In this document: one piece after another, positions 44,030-55,514 of the stretch | Layout of the letters: each line of letters opens with the position of its first letter | Position numbering within the stretch: position 1 is the first letter of the stretch | DNA from: Zanthoxylum bungeanum | Lineage: Eukaryota; Streptophyta; Magnoliopsida; Sapindales; Rutaceae | Assembly (NCBI GenBank): GCA_019454045.1 | Contig: SKCR01001877.1 | Location: forward strand, 95,663 to 159,662 | Length of the DNA: 64,000 nucleotides | Reading direction: 5' to 3' | The notes under the pieces: generated by a model | The model's database searches: none | Seen by the model: the letters and a program-made list of their open reading frames with translations, nothing else | What the model was told of the DNA's origin: nothing | Position numbers and translations under genes: made by a program

Positions 44030-46735
44030 ACCCGAGGCTTGGCCAAAGGCTTCTAGAGTGTTGAAACTGGCAAAGGTAAAATCATTATAATCTTCTGGGA
44101 AGATAAATGACATATCCCAAAATTTCTGCTTAAATGTGGCAAATGGGATCACGGAAGCGTGACTGCCGTTTGGACAAAGCAGACATGAAGGAATTGAAGA
44201 ACGAGCAAGGCTCTGACTTCAAATATGTTTGTCAACATTATGTTCACAACTAGTATTAAAATTGGATTTTAGATACTTAGTGTGGTACATAAATATGTAT
44301 TGATGATCAGAATCTGCTATGAGCAGGATACTGACTTCAATTGAGATTTATCTGCGAATTGTAAACGGGACAAAAGTCGATGTTTTAACCGTAGATACCT
44401 AATTTAGGAAATACCTTCGGGTGTGTAGAAAATGTTATAATGTAACTAGTTTGACTAGATACATTATCTCTATATCAGTGTTTAACCCGCTGCGGGTGAA
44501 CCTTTATATTCTAGAACACTAAAGTGTTTTATTATATAAGGATGATATTGAGATAAACACATTATATGTGAATAATAGAATTTATATTTTGAATATAAAT
44601 AAATCTCAAATAAATATTATGACAAATAAATAGCTCAACTGATTTGATCAGATGAAACTTAATTGTGGCATTGATGTCTGGGACACAATCAAACAAGACT
44701 CATATATCCACACTTTTGAAGAGTGGGTACTCGGACTAATTTGATCCCAATCAAATAAAGTCTACGAATCTAGCTTATTGGGCAAAGTGCCTGAAACACA
44801 ATTTACTTGGTAAAAGTGTAAATGCCACTGATCTGTTAGCCCTAGTTCATTGTGAAGCAAGTGGGCCCATGTCTAGCTAGGCTAGATGTGGATATGAATA
44901 TTTCGTGACCTATACGGATGTGGCATCGTGTTATGGTTATGTGTTTCTTTTGAAGAACACAAATCGGAAACTTTTAAGTTTCGACAAGAAATAGACAAAC
45001 AGATCGACTATAGTATTAAACCGTCACGGTAAGACCGTAATGGAAAATACTTAAGCAGTAAGTTTCTAACATACTTGAAAGAGTATAATATTCTTTCAAT
45101 GAGGACTCCTCCCGGAACACGTCAGTTTGACGGTGTGTCCGAACAGATAAACCGAATTTTGTTGGACATAATTAGGTTAATCATGAGTCACTCTGAGCTA
45201 CCATTTCCTTCAACAGATAAGTTTTAAACAGTGCAGAACTTATTTAGATTAAGGTTCTATAAAAATCTGTTTGACAGATTTCGTGCCAATTGTAGGATAT
45301 CCTAGGGATACCATAAGTATTGTACTTATACAACTCACAAGAAACAATTAGATTGTTGCTCACCATGTGGTTTTCCTAAGAGGAATACCGATTTGCAGTG
45401 GTAAGTGGGAGGATAGTAAAACTCGATGAAAAACAGAGTAATACTGTCCAAGGCACCGAATCTTAAATGGAACACAAATGGTTCATCAAGGATGAAACTA
45501 TACTATTAATCTTCGAATACACAAGAACCACGTAAGTCGGAGAGAGTTAGAAAATAACCTGGGGTATGGGTTTCTGATCTCACCTCGTAAAGATGTTAAT
45601 CTTATTGAGGTATACCCACTGACTACGTATGAGGATGTGATACAAGGTATCGACTCCCTATTAAGACAAAGTGTCATGAGTCCGAAATGGATTCCATGTA
45701 TATCAACCAAGTTTGGATACTAGTTGATGTACCACAAGGCATTGTGCCTATTTTTAATGTATAAGTCTTCAATGAAGACATACATGGAAGGCAACATACC
45801 AACGTATAAAGCTAGGCTTTTAGCGGAAAGGTATCGTTATCAACATTGTGTTGATTACGATTCAACCTTTTACCTGTTGCCACGGTAAATCCATTTGGAT
45901 AACGCTTGCTAATGTTGTGTATTTCATTTAAGAAATATGCCAGCTTTACGGAAAAATCGCTTTCCTTAAAAGGAAACCTTTTGGAGGATGTTTACAACAT
46001 CCTGTCGGTTTTGTCGTAAAAAACTAGCAAACAAGATTTGCAGGTTATTCGATCCATGTTTGGATTGAAGCAAGAATATGTTCTAGGAATTACCATTTTG
46101 ATGTAATCATAATGGTTTATGATTTAATTCAAAACGAAATGATTCTTGTGTATATAAAGGGGTTAGTGGGAGCGCACTGACAGTGGATGTCCAATAAATA
46201 ATGATAATATGTCATTTCTTGGAAATGATATTCCCATAATAACAATCGGCGAAAGCTTGGCTTTAGATAAAAATCTCCGAGAATTCGTACATTGAAAAAT
46301 GTACGTTACCTGGTGTCTCATACGCTTTGAGCATATGAAGTCACAATCAGGCCAATCCGAGTGATAGTCACTGGATTGAAGTTAAGAACATCCGTTAGTA
46401 TCTGAGAGATCTAAGGTTGTTGTCTTAGTCTATGGAGATGGAGAACTTGAAGTGACTGGGATCACTATAGCAAGTTTCCTAAACTGATAAAGCGATTACA
46501 AGTCACAAACAGTACTACAAAGTTTGAATAACGGTACAGTGAGCTGGAAATCTTCCAAGCAAGATACTGTTACCGAATAAACAACAAATGTGGGTTATTG
46601 CTAAAGCTGAGGCGGTAATAGAAGCCATTTGGGTCGAAAAAAAATCTAATTAGATTAGATATATTTCTGTTAGCAGCTGAGCTAGGCGTCAGCACAGGCT
46701 AAAGAATTAATAGTCTCATCAAAGATCCAGATTAT
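44030..46735 (+). pseudogene. Gag-end and pol remnants of element D
   Basis: In order: zinc-knuckle remnant (44030-44220), pre-integrase (LWH-like, near 44660), and integrase core start (about 44825-44950) with the same TAG stop after GPMSS as in A and B. About 130 bp is deleted at 45285 relative to A. The segment before RT follows (45520-45720), then RT with MEGNIPTYKARL and YRYQHCVDYDSTF readable near 45785-45870, a destroyed YxDD region near 46175-46215 and an RNase H start near 46555-46700. It keeps the YKARL stretch that A has lost. Not functional. Confidence 0.72.
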
Positions 46736-46736
46736 G

Positions 46737-47613
46737 TATAGCCAGTCACTCGAGTGCTTGACACCCGAATAATCTTTATCAGGCGTAGTATACTAAGTAT
46801 TGTGTATTACGATCCAGTATCGGATGTCACATGCTAGGCCTGGGGCTGTAATTGTGTCTGCCCCGTACGAAGCATATATCGGATTAACAACAACTAGTCT
46901 CTTTAATCAGATAATCATGACCTTGTCATATTATCCCGATAGCTGCAGCATTTAAGAGAGTTCTAGTTCTGTATCCCTGCGTGATCATCATCTCCATATT
47001 ACTGAAGTGATACTTTCATCTTGACATCACACCCAATACACTACGATTCTCAGTATACCCAAAAGAGGCATACACGGAACCTGTTAAAGCCCCGGACGAC
47101 CAAAACCAAAGTATACGGATTGTCGCAAGTATTAGCGATGCAAGTCTCAGGTTAAGACCAAATATACCTACCCTGATTCGGACTCCCATAGACACATAGT
47201 AATACTACCAATGAAATTCTGAGGGGTCTATCCAGAGTGAAGCTGTTTCCGTACCATCGGTAAACACAACCTCCTATTACACTTGCATAAGTATCCAATA
47301 CTTAAATATATGAGAACTATGACGTTATGCTCCCACAACGCGCACAAGTGCAATACTAGTCTATTCCGCATTATCGATGTCCAATCTCGATAATACTAAG
47401 ACTATGGATATTTTAATGATTAAACCTTAGTGGATTAATATTGTCTCATATCGTATTAATCTGGAACTAATCATATGGACTTTTATCATTTATGTATCTT
47501 GGTAATCCAATTACAAATGATAAAAGAGCAATTTCCTTTGTCACATAGTTAATTTGTACAACAACACCATGTTCTGTACAAATAGTGATACTATGGGTCA
47601 TAATTGTCCAACA
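46737..47613 (-). repeat. Inverted pieces of the A-family interior end and LTR
   Basis: 46737-46768 is the reverse complement of the last interior bases (the 'cactcgagtgactggctata' stretch seen at about 9784-9803). 46771-47613 is the reverse complement of the first 840 bp of the LTR and ends exactly at the LTR terminus (CCAACA at 47608-47613). In a normal element these two pieces are adjacent across the LTR start. Here the interior end abuts the middle of the LTR, so at least two breaks are needed. Confidence 0.75.
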
Positions 47614-48340
47614 TTTTGTACACTGAAAAACTGTGAAATGTAGCTGGAAATTATATAGTCAATGTATTTTGTAGACTGAAAACTGTGAAATGTAGCTTCA
47701 AATTATATAGTGAATGTATTTTGTTGTGAATGCATGTACTCATAATAGTGAATGCATTTTGTAGTGATTGCATTTTGTAGTGAATACATTTACTGAAAAT
47801 TATCAATGCATTCTCTTTATGTGGTATGCAGTACTACTTATTCTTATGTTTTATATTGATTACATCCAAAATATTGATACATTTTGATTACAATGATTTT
47901 TAGTTTGAGGTCTGTAAACCTGCCATTACATCATCCAAAAATATTGCTACGTACTGATTACAGCATCCAAACATGTCATCCAAATATTGAATAAAAGACT
48001 ATATGGAATAATGCCACCATGTGCAGTTTTCGTAACAGGACTGTGAAGATGTTCCAAAAATATTACATTCACTACCAAAACCTGCAAATGTTTCCATGTT
48101 CATTTAGTTTTGTAATCAAAATTTCTAAAAATCATTCAAATATTAATACCTGCAAATGCTTCTGAGGTCGATGGCGTTGGATACGTAGACGACGTTAGCC
48201 CGTCACTTGCAAAACCTACAAATATTTACCTACTAATTAATCTTTGTATAAACAAAATTTTTAACAAACTAAAAATACAGTAAATATAAGCAAATCCAGT
48301 AAATTATTCCCCCATTTAAAGCATAGACCAGAACCAGACC
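47614..48340. other. AT-rich spacer
   Basis: No gene seen. Contains imperfect direct repeats of 'gaaaactgtgaaatgtagct' (about 47630 and 47683) and 'gtgaatgcattttgtag' (47710-47800). It may be 3' flanking or intron sequence of the FAR1-like pseudogene to its right. Confidence 0.4.
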
Positions 48341-48349
48341 TTTTTCATT

Positions 48350-49430
48350 TCAACTAGTATCAACATCACAAACCATGCTTTGACATTGCCTTGTCACCAT
48401 CAGTTGTGACTGACTTAGGTTGTTTATTATGCATTGCAGTAAGAAATGTCTGGAGCAGCCAAATATATGACTCAACTGTTTCATCACTGAGTAAAGCAAA
48501 ACCAAAAATAGTTGTTCTTCGATGGTGATTAACCCCAACGAACAAAACTAAAGGTAGGTTATATGTATTTTTCTTGTATGTCGCATCAAATGCCAAAACA
48601 TTCGTAATCATGTCGTGCAACAGTGTCAGTCCAGAACAAGTTACGTAATAGATTATCCTCATTCAACGTATATTCGAAATACACACCAAGATCAGAATCA
48701 ACCTTTGCAGACAAATAATCAATTGAGGCTTCAGAATCAGTCTCTGACAAATCTACATGTCGACTAGCATCGAGTTTATTCTGCATATCTTTACCCACAA
48801 ACCCAACATTATGAAAACCTCCCACCTGGTCAGATTTAAAATTCATGAATTGATTGACTTTAACCCCTACATATTGCAATGTCTGAGCATGCGCAAACTC
48901 AACATTACTGACATGTCTGTGGGAACGACGAAATTGTGTCTCATATGGGGTTGCCAATATGTGATTGTGGTCATCAATAAATTTTATAACCGCATATTTC
49001 TCTCTTGAATGATTAAATTTGATACGGAGTTTCGCTAGACAACCGTAACGAGTAATGCCCTTGGATTTTCTCACTCGATTAGTTCGCTCCAAATGTTTTT
49101 TTGACCTATAACCTTGGCAAGAGCAAACCCAAGAACGAAATGCTATTTTGCCACTTTTATTATCTCTACGAATCTCATCTTTCCTAGTGGATAATCCAAA
49201 AGACTTAGAATGTTTTTTATACCATGCCTCGGCATCTTCAACTGAATCAAATTCTGAACCAACACTTATTGATCCAGTGAAGTCATCTCTACATATGTTG
49301 TTTGAAAGCTGAAGCTTGCTAATGTCTGTAGCATTTGTTGGAGTGGCTGATATATCCCCGAAATATTGGCTGGAATCATCTTCATTGAGGTGAAATACTT
49401 CCAGTAGTTGATATTGCAGTCATCATTACA
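48350..49430 (-). pseudogene. FAR1/FHY3-related (FRS) transposase-derived gene, broken
   Basis: On the minus strand a frame open from about 49410 carries the FAR1 DNA-binding domain: VGSEFDSVEDAEAWYKKHSK, then STRKDEIRRDNK, SWVCSCQG, YGCLAKLRIKF and DDHNH. Its zinc-ligand cysteines and histidines are readable. A linker with GFVGKDMQNKLDA and FEYTLNEDNLLRNLFWTD follows. After DYECFG the frame is lost at a short deletion near 48600. The next frame gives the MULE transposase core NVLAFDATYKKNTYNLPLVL, GVNHHRRTTIFGFALLSDET and TTDGDKAM. It stops at KHGL near 48366, so the rest of the transposase core and the SWIM domain are missing. Intact FRS proteins are transcription factors domesticated from Mutator-like transposases; whether this was a domesticated gene or a MULE transposase cannot be told. 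No start codon is seen, so an upstream exon is likely. Confidence 0.8.
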
Positions 49431-49539
49431 GCTGAAGTAAAAAATAAATATACCAAGTAAATAATCTGACTTAATCAAAAAAAAACTTTGATAAATTTTT
49501 AAGTTTAATCAACCACCTAACAAGATGATGCAAGATAGT

Positions 49540-49760
49540 GATGGAATTTGATTGCTGATGAAACCAGAAACACTGAACAAGTTGATGAAATCTGATGATG
49601 GAATTTACTTACTGATGAAACCAGAACCACCGAACACGCTGATGACAGAAGATGATAGAATTTGCTTGATGATGAAACCAGAACCACCGACCTTCTTGAT
49701 GAAACCAGAAACATTGAACAAACTGGTGAAACCAGAAACACTGAACAAGCTGGACGTAGG
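49540..49760. repeat. Minisatellite based on GATGAAACCAGAA
   Basis: At least six imperfect units 'gatgaaaccagaa(a/c)ca(c/t)(t/c)gaaca', spaced irregularly (20-65 bp), lie just upstream of the FAR1-like pseudogene on its strand. The array is open in more than one frame on both strands (plus 49552-49779, minus 49517-49876) because the unit lacks stops. It does not resemble a known protein. Confidence 0.65.
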
Positions 49761-49879
49761 TCCCTGGAAGCTAGAATGAATTTGTTTGCTTGGGGTGGTT
49801 GACAAAGAATAACTCCCTCATGCATCACAGCCAAGCACGTCAACTTCAAATTAATATACCAAATTTTAATTTCCATTTA

Positions 49880-50880
49880 TGAAGTAGTTTAAGTATAATA
49901 GGAGGCCCATGCTTGATACTTGAATATGGTTTGGCCCATTTTTTATTTTTGACTTTGGCATGTAATTTGACAAGCCCATCTTATGCCCATTACATAATCT
50001 AGGAGTAATGATAATTATATTAAGTAAATTAAAAAATACAAGGCAACAAATATAATTTAAAAAATGCCCATCTTATGTAATTAATAAAATTTCATTTTCA
50101 TACTCATTAGCTTTCATATTAAATAAAAATTAATTATAAAAAAATTATCCTTCATGCTCATTAACTTTAGTGAATATCCGAAATACTATTAATTATAACC
50201 AACTTTAATAATTAGATAAATAACTAAGTAAAAAATTGATTAATTTTTCAAATTTCTTTTTTGAATGAAATAATTTTTCGGTTATTTCGGTCGGTTACGG
50301 ATATCTGAATTTTTGATCGGTTTATGATATGGATACCAACTATTAAATTTTTTCAGATTGAGATATTGTATTTGGTTTCGGTTTCGTCCAAATTGGTCGG
50401 ATATCCTACCATTTCCATACCTAATTCTAAGTAAATATCAACATTAAAAAATCTCTCTTCATGTTCATTCACTGCCCCGTAATGAATAAAATTTGTAAGC
50501 GAAAACAATAAGTATAAAACTCATATACATGCTCATTAACATATGTAGTTAACGAAAATTATAAGTACATATCAAGATTAATAATTTGTGCTCATTATTT
50601 ATGATGTTTCATCTTTTGGTATTCACTTATAAACATTAAACACGAAATCATTAGGCATGAGAATCAGCCAATGCATTCACTCACATCCGTTGATCGCGGT
50701 GTGCCATACACCAAGCTTGTTTCAGAGCGGATGTCAGGAGTTTCGCAGGCTAGTTGTCACGGCAAGTTTCTTGGTGAAAGGCAAACATGTAACACCAATC
50801 TCATTCATCCTGGTATCGAAATTGAAGTATTAAACATGATATTGAATAATTTTTAATAGTTAGATATAACCAATACATGC
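49880..50880. other. AT-rich intergenic region with a degraded repeat
   Basis: No supported gene. The part 50265-50430 is rich in CGG(T/A)T and GATATC phrases ('cggttacggatatctgaa', 'ggtcggatatcctacc') with partly inverted ends and may be a small DNA-transposon relic. A less AT-rich stretch at 50655-50810 could be an exon fragment but matches nothing I recognise. Confidence 0.4.
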
Positions 50881-50939
50881 AACTTGACACCATCGATATG
50901 CAATTTCACCATTAAGATGCAACTTTCAACCATAAAAGA

Positions 50940-53730
50940 TGCAACAAATTTTTTAACCATTAGAAATGTAATTTTTAGCAATAACATTCAATGACAAATG
51001 TCTCGAAAATCACACATGTAAATATCACCATTGAACATGGAATTAATACCATTAGATATGCAACTTTTAACAATAAACATGAAATATTTTCTAATATGAA
51101 ACGTTTTACAAAGGACATGCAACATTAACCGTTAGACATACAATTTTTAGCAATAACATGCAATGACAAATGCCTCGATAATCGCACATGTAAATATCAC
51201 CATTGAACATGCAATTAACACCATTAGATATGCAACTTTTAATAATAAACATGAAACATTTTCTAATATGAAAGGTTTTACATTAAACATGAAACGACAA
51301 CCATTACACTTGAAATATTTAGCAATAACATGCAATTATATCTGCCACGAAAATCGCATATGTAAATATGATCATTGAATATGCAATTACTACCATTAGA
51401 TACGTAACATTTAATAATAAACATGAAATATTTTCTAATATGAAACTTTTAACAATGAACATGCAACATGCAACCATTAGACTTGAAAGTTTTAGCAATA
51501 ACATGCAATGACAAATGCCTCGAAAACGGCACATGTAAATATGACTATTGAATATGCAATTACTACCATTAGATATGCAATATTTAACAATAAATATGAA
51601 ATATTTTCTAATATGAAACTTTTAACAATGAACATGCAACATACAACCATTAGAATTGAAAGTTCTATCAATAACATGCAATGGCAAATATCTCGAAAAT
51701 TGCACATGTAAATATCACCATTGAACATGCAATTAATACAATTAGATATGCAACTTTTAACAATAAACATGTAACATTTTCTAATATGAAACGTTTTACA
51801 ATGGACATGCAACATTAACCGTTAGACATATAATTTTTAGCGATAACATGCAATGACAAATGCCTCGAAAATCGCACATGTAAATATCACCATTGAACAT
51901 GTAATTAATATCATTAGATATGCAACTTTTAACAATAAACATGAAACATTTTCTAATATGAAACATTTTACATTAAACATGAAACGACAACCATTAGACT
52001 TGAAATATTTAGCAATAACATGCAATTGCATCTGCCTCGAAAATCGCACATGTAAATATGACCATTGAATATGCAATTACTACCATTAGATATGTAACAT
52101 TTAACAATAAACATGAAACATTTTCTAATATGAAACTTTTAATAATGAACATGCAACCATTAGACTTGAAAGTTTTAGCAATAATATTCAATGGTAAATG
52201 CCTCGAAAACCGCACACATAAATATGACCATTGAATATGCAATTACTATCATTAGATATGCAATATTTAACAAAAACATGAAACATTTTCTAATATGAAA
52301 CTTATAACAATGACCATGCAACATATAATCATTAGACTTGAAAGTTCTATCAATAACATGCAATGGTAAATACCTCGAAAATCGCACATGTAAATATCAT
52401 CATTGAACATGCAATTAATACTATTAGATATGCAACTTTTAACAATAAAAATGAAATATTTTCTAATATGAAACGTTTGACAATGGACATGCAACATTAA
52501 CCGTTAGACATACAATTTTTAGAGATAACATGCAATGACAAACGCCTCAAAAATCGTACATGTAAATATCACCATTGAACATGCAATTAATACCATTAGA
52601 TATGCAACTTTTAACAATAAACATGAAACATTTTCTAATATGAAACGTTTTACATTAAACATGAAACGACAACCAATAGACTTGAAATATTTACCAATAA
52701 CATGTAATTGCATCTGTCTCGAAAATCGCACACGTAAATATAATCATTGAATATGCAATTACTACCATTAGATATGTAACATTTAACAATAAACATGAAA
52801 TATTTTCTAATATGAAACTTTTAACAATGAACATGCAACATACAATCATTAGACTTGAAAGTTCTATCAATAACATGCAATGGCAAATACCTCGAAAACC
52901 ACACATGTAAATATCATCATTGGACATGCAATTAATATCATTAGATATGCAACTTTTAATAAACATGAAATATTTTCTAATATGAAACGTTTTACAATGG
53001 ACATGCAACATTAACCGTTAGACATATAATTTTTAGCAATAACATGCAATGACGAATGCCTCGAAAATCGCACATGTAAATATCACCATTGAACATGCAA
53101 TTAATACCATTAGATATGCAACGTTTAACAATAAACATGAAACATTTTCTAATATGAAACGTTTTACATTAAACATGAAACGACAACCATTAGACTTGAA
53201 ATATTTAGCAATAACATGCAAATCTGCCTCGAAAATCGCACATGTAAATATAACCATTGAATATGCAATTACTACCATATGTAACATTTAACCATAAACA
53301 TGAAACATTTTCTAATATGAAACCTTTAACAATGAACATGCAACATTCAACCATTAGATTTGAACGTTTTAGCGAAATGGCAAATTCATCGAAAACCGCA
53401 CATGTAAATATGACCATTGAATATGCAATTAATATCATTAGACATGCAACTTTTAACAATAAACATTAAACATTTTCTAATATGAAATATTTTACAGTGG
53501 ACATGCTAAGTTAACCATTAGACATGCAATTTATAGCATTAACATGCAATTACTTATTCCTCGAAAATCGCATATGTAACTCTAACCATTGTACATGCTA
53601 CTAATACCATTAAAAATGTAACTTGTGCCAATAAATATGAAATATTTTCTAATATGAAACTTTTTACAATAAACATGCAACTGTAATCATTATACTTGTA
53701 ATTTTTAGTAATAACATGCAACAAATTTTT
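50940..53730 (+). repeat. Satellite array, ~171-bp unit with higher-order organisation
   Basis: About 16-17 tandem units, each containing 'cgaaaatcgcacatgtaaat', 'ttgaacatgcaattaatac', 'ttagatatgcaacttttaac' and 'acattttctaatatgaaac'. Four variants are told apart by the end of the unit: A (ttaaccgttagacata), B (gaaacgacaaccattagac), C (gcaaccattagacttgaaag, then ttttagca) and D (catacaaccattagaa, then ttctatca). They follow the order A-B-C-D twice, then A-B-(C/D) twice, so higher-order units are about 690, 682 and 514 bp long. Numerous overlapping open frames on both strands follow from the repeats and are not genes. Divergence rises toward the right end. Confidence 0.88.
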
Positions 53731-53775
53731 TATATTATATTATTTTTATTAATATTTTATATTTTATTTAAAAAA

Positions 53776-53812
53776 ATAATATATATTTATTTATTTATTT
53801 ATTTATTTTTTT
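53776..53812. repeat. (ATTT)n microsatellite
   Basis: Short run of TTTATTTA repeats at the end of the satellite array. Confidence 0.7.
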
Positions 53813-53865
53813 GGGAACTATGCAACCAGTTGTTCCATCTTTTTTTTCATTTTATATGCTGACGT

Positions 53866-53890
53866 CCCCTGGGTATTTGATACCCAGGGG
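53866..53890. repeat. Perfect 11-bp inverted repeat with 3-nt loop
   Basis: Arm CCCCTGGGTAT, loop TTG, then the complementary arm. It is followed by CCAGGGG, which could pair alternatively. The surrounding sequence is not a coding gene. Confidence 0.75.
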
Positions 53891-53959
53891 CCAGGGGTAT
53901 GTTAGCAATGGCCTTCAAGAAAAGAACTGAAAATTGTTTCAACTTGCGGCTGACTGACA

Positions 53960-54170
53960 GTCTGTCACGAACAATAAATCGTTAATTGAGTTCCTTGAGA
54001 CTCATGTTTGGGAAGTGCGAGAGATCCAGCTATATGTAAAGAAGGAAAAGTGTTCCTTTGCTCAGGAAAAAACCCTAGGCCACATCATTGAGTGCGCACG
54101 CATCAGAATGGACTTAGAGAAGGTGAGGACCATTAGGGAGTTGCCCCAAGAACGTCACCAAACCTTGCTC
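53960..54170 (+). pseudogene. Ty3/gypsy reverse transcriptase fragment
   Basis: The plus strand reads VREIQLYVKKEKCSFAQEKT, then LGHIIECARIRMDLEKVRTI and RELP. This is the end of the Ty3/gypsy RT palm/thumb (LRExxLYVKxEKCxFxxxxVxFLGHxIxxxGIxxDPxKxxAIxxWP). Two to three residues (VxF) are missing before LGH. Flanking sequence is unrelated, so it is an isolated fragment. Confidence 0.75.
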
Positions 54171-55080
54171 CCCGATGGATATTATGCTAAATAAGCAACC
54201 AGATATTCTATGTTATTGAATGACAGGATATTCGCAATTTTTGGAATATCATCCGCATCCATAATCAAAACCTCATATATGCGGCTTATTCATAACCAAT
54301 AAAATTTTAATGGTCGGTAACCTCATCTGCTGATATCCGTCAGACATCAATGCAAAATTAGAAATCTACTAACTGATATATAATATTTGATACAATTGAT
54401 TCATTTAATATTAATATAATAATTTAATACATTTTTTTCAACATATATTTGAATATCAATTTCATTACAAATATTATCACATATAAAGGTACAATTAACA
54501 CAAAACCGATAATTCAATACAATTTAAAAGATCAATTTTAATACAAACAAAATACGTCATATCATCTTTAGATATTGAATAGATATCATCGTTACATCAT
54601 ATCAACCATAACCGTCCAATATTCATTACAAATACCTAATTTTATGTTCACACCCCCATCCACTATCCATTAATATACGGATATCAAATAATTTTTTTGT
54701 AAGGATATAAGCTGATATCCAAAATATCTGACCAAATTGTTATCCCTATATTGTTTTGTGGGCTCTCTTTTAATTAATTTAAGGTTTTGACTCCACATTC
54801 CATATATATAGACACACACACATATACAAACACACACATACATACATGCATGATGTATGTATGCATTAACGAGGGCATGTATTATGAATGTTCTGCAACC
54901 AATTCTGACTAATCCCATCAGGTGGCTCCACTGCTTCTAGCCTACTGAGCAGAAATTTGCCCAAAAAGAGGACCCAGATTAGACAACAGAATCTCATTTC
55001 TATCCCACAGCATATTCCCGAGCATTTTTGCACAAACGATTGAAAAGAGAATAAACTAGAGATATAACATCAAACTCAGT
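54171..55080. other. AT-rich intergenic region
   Basis: No gene seen. It contains several GATATCCG/CGGATATC phrases (54220-54700) resembling those near 50300, possibly relics of one repeat family. An AC/CATA-rich microsatellite lies at about 54805-54866. Confidence 0.5.
54805..54866. repeat. (AC)n / (CATA)n microsatellite
   Basis: Runs of ACACACAC and CATACATAC with short interruptions. Confidence 0.75.
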
Positions 55081-55400
55081 GTTATTATGGAACAAACATA
55101 CCATATCCTATATGGTATATCATGTAATGAAAATTCTTCTGAATTACCTCAAAACACTTAACACTTGCAAGCATAAGGCACAGCCTTGTGTATTTTTCTG
55201 GCGCAGCGCCAGTAATCCAATCATGCCATACTAGCACACAAGGAATAAAACTTCTTGTCTGATTATTACAATGCCACGAAATTCCTAAAGGGAAAGAATG
55301 AACAAAAAATAAATTTGAAGTGCAAGGAAAGAACGACGACAATAACAACAACAATAACAGGCTATTACACATAAACCTACAGCAGCAACTTCTTCCATCT

Positions 55401-55514
55401 TTATTCCTCATGCCCGTTGACCTTTATCTCCAAAAGCCTCTCAACTGGTTGTCTGCAAATTGGGCAGCGATTTGTTTGGAACCTCAGAACCTTTGCACAA
55501 CCACTACACATACA
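55401..55514 (-). other. Exon 3 of the LOG2/LUL-like gene
   Basis: Encodes [32 protein letters not shown] and NGHEE, then TAA. It supplies the second half of the RING zinc ligands. In-frame with exon 2 (phase 0). Confidence 0.92.

Larger units (their letters stand above)
37505..47613 (+). mobile_element. Ty1/copia LTR retrotransposon D, same family as A, rearranged
   Basis: LTR start TGTTGGACAATTATG at 37505, again at 40712 through the tandem duplication. The LTR is followed to about 42030, where it jumps directly into leader sequence equivalent to about 5085 of A, so the LTR end, primer site and early leader are deleted. The interior then runs co-linear with A to about 46735. Instead of a 3' LTR in the same orientation there is an inverted piece of the interior end (46737-46768) and an inverted LTR part (46771-47613). 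No target duplication can be seen. All reading frames are broken. Confidence 0.82.

Noticed and set aside
50671..50856. A 61-codon open frame in less AT-rich sequence, possibly an exon
   Set aside because: Neither strand gives a recognisable protein and no splice-compatible neighbours were found; left as unassigned.
51147..53469. About fifteen open frames of 62-107 codons that look like small membrane proteins or repeat proteins
   Set aside because: They are products of the 171-bp tandem satellite, present on both strands, with no independent conservation.
50940..53730. Regularly spaced repeats that could suggest a CRISPR-like array
   Set aside because: The whole unit is repeated, with no unique spacers, and the context is a plant nuclear genome.
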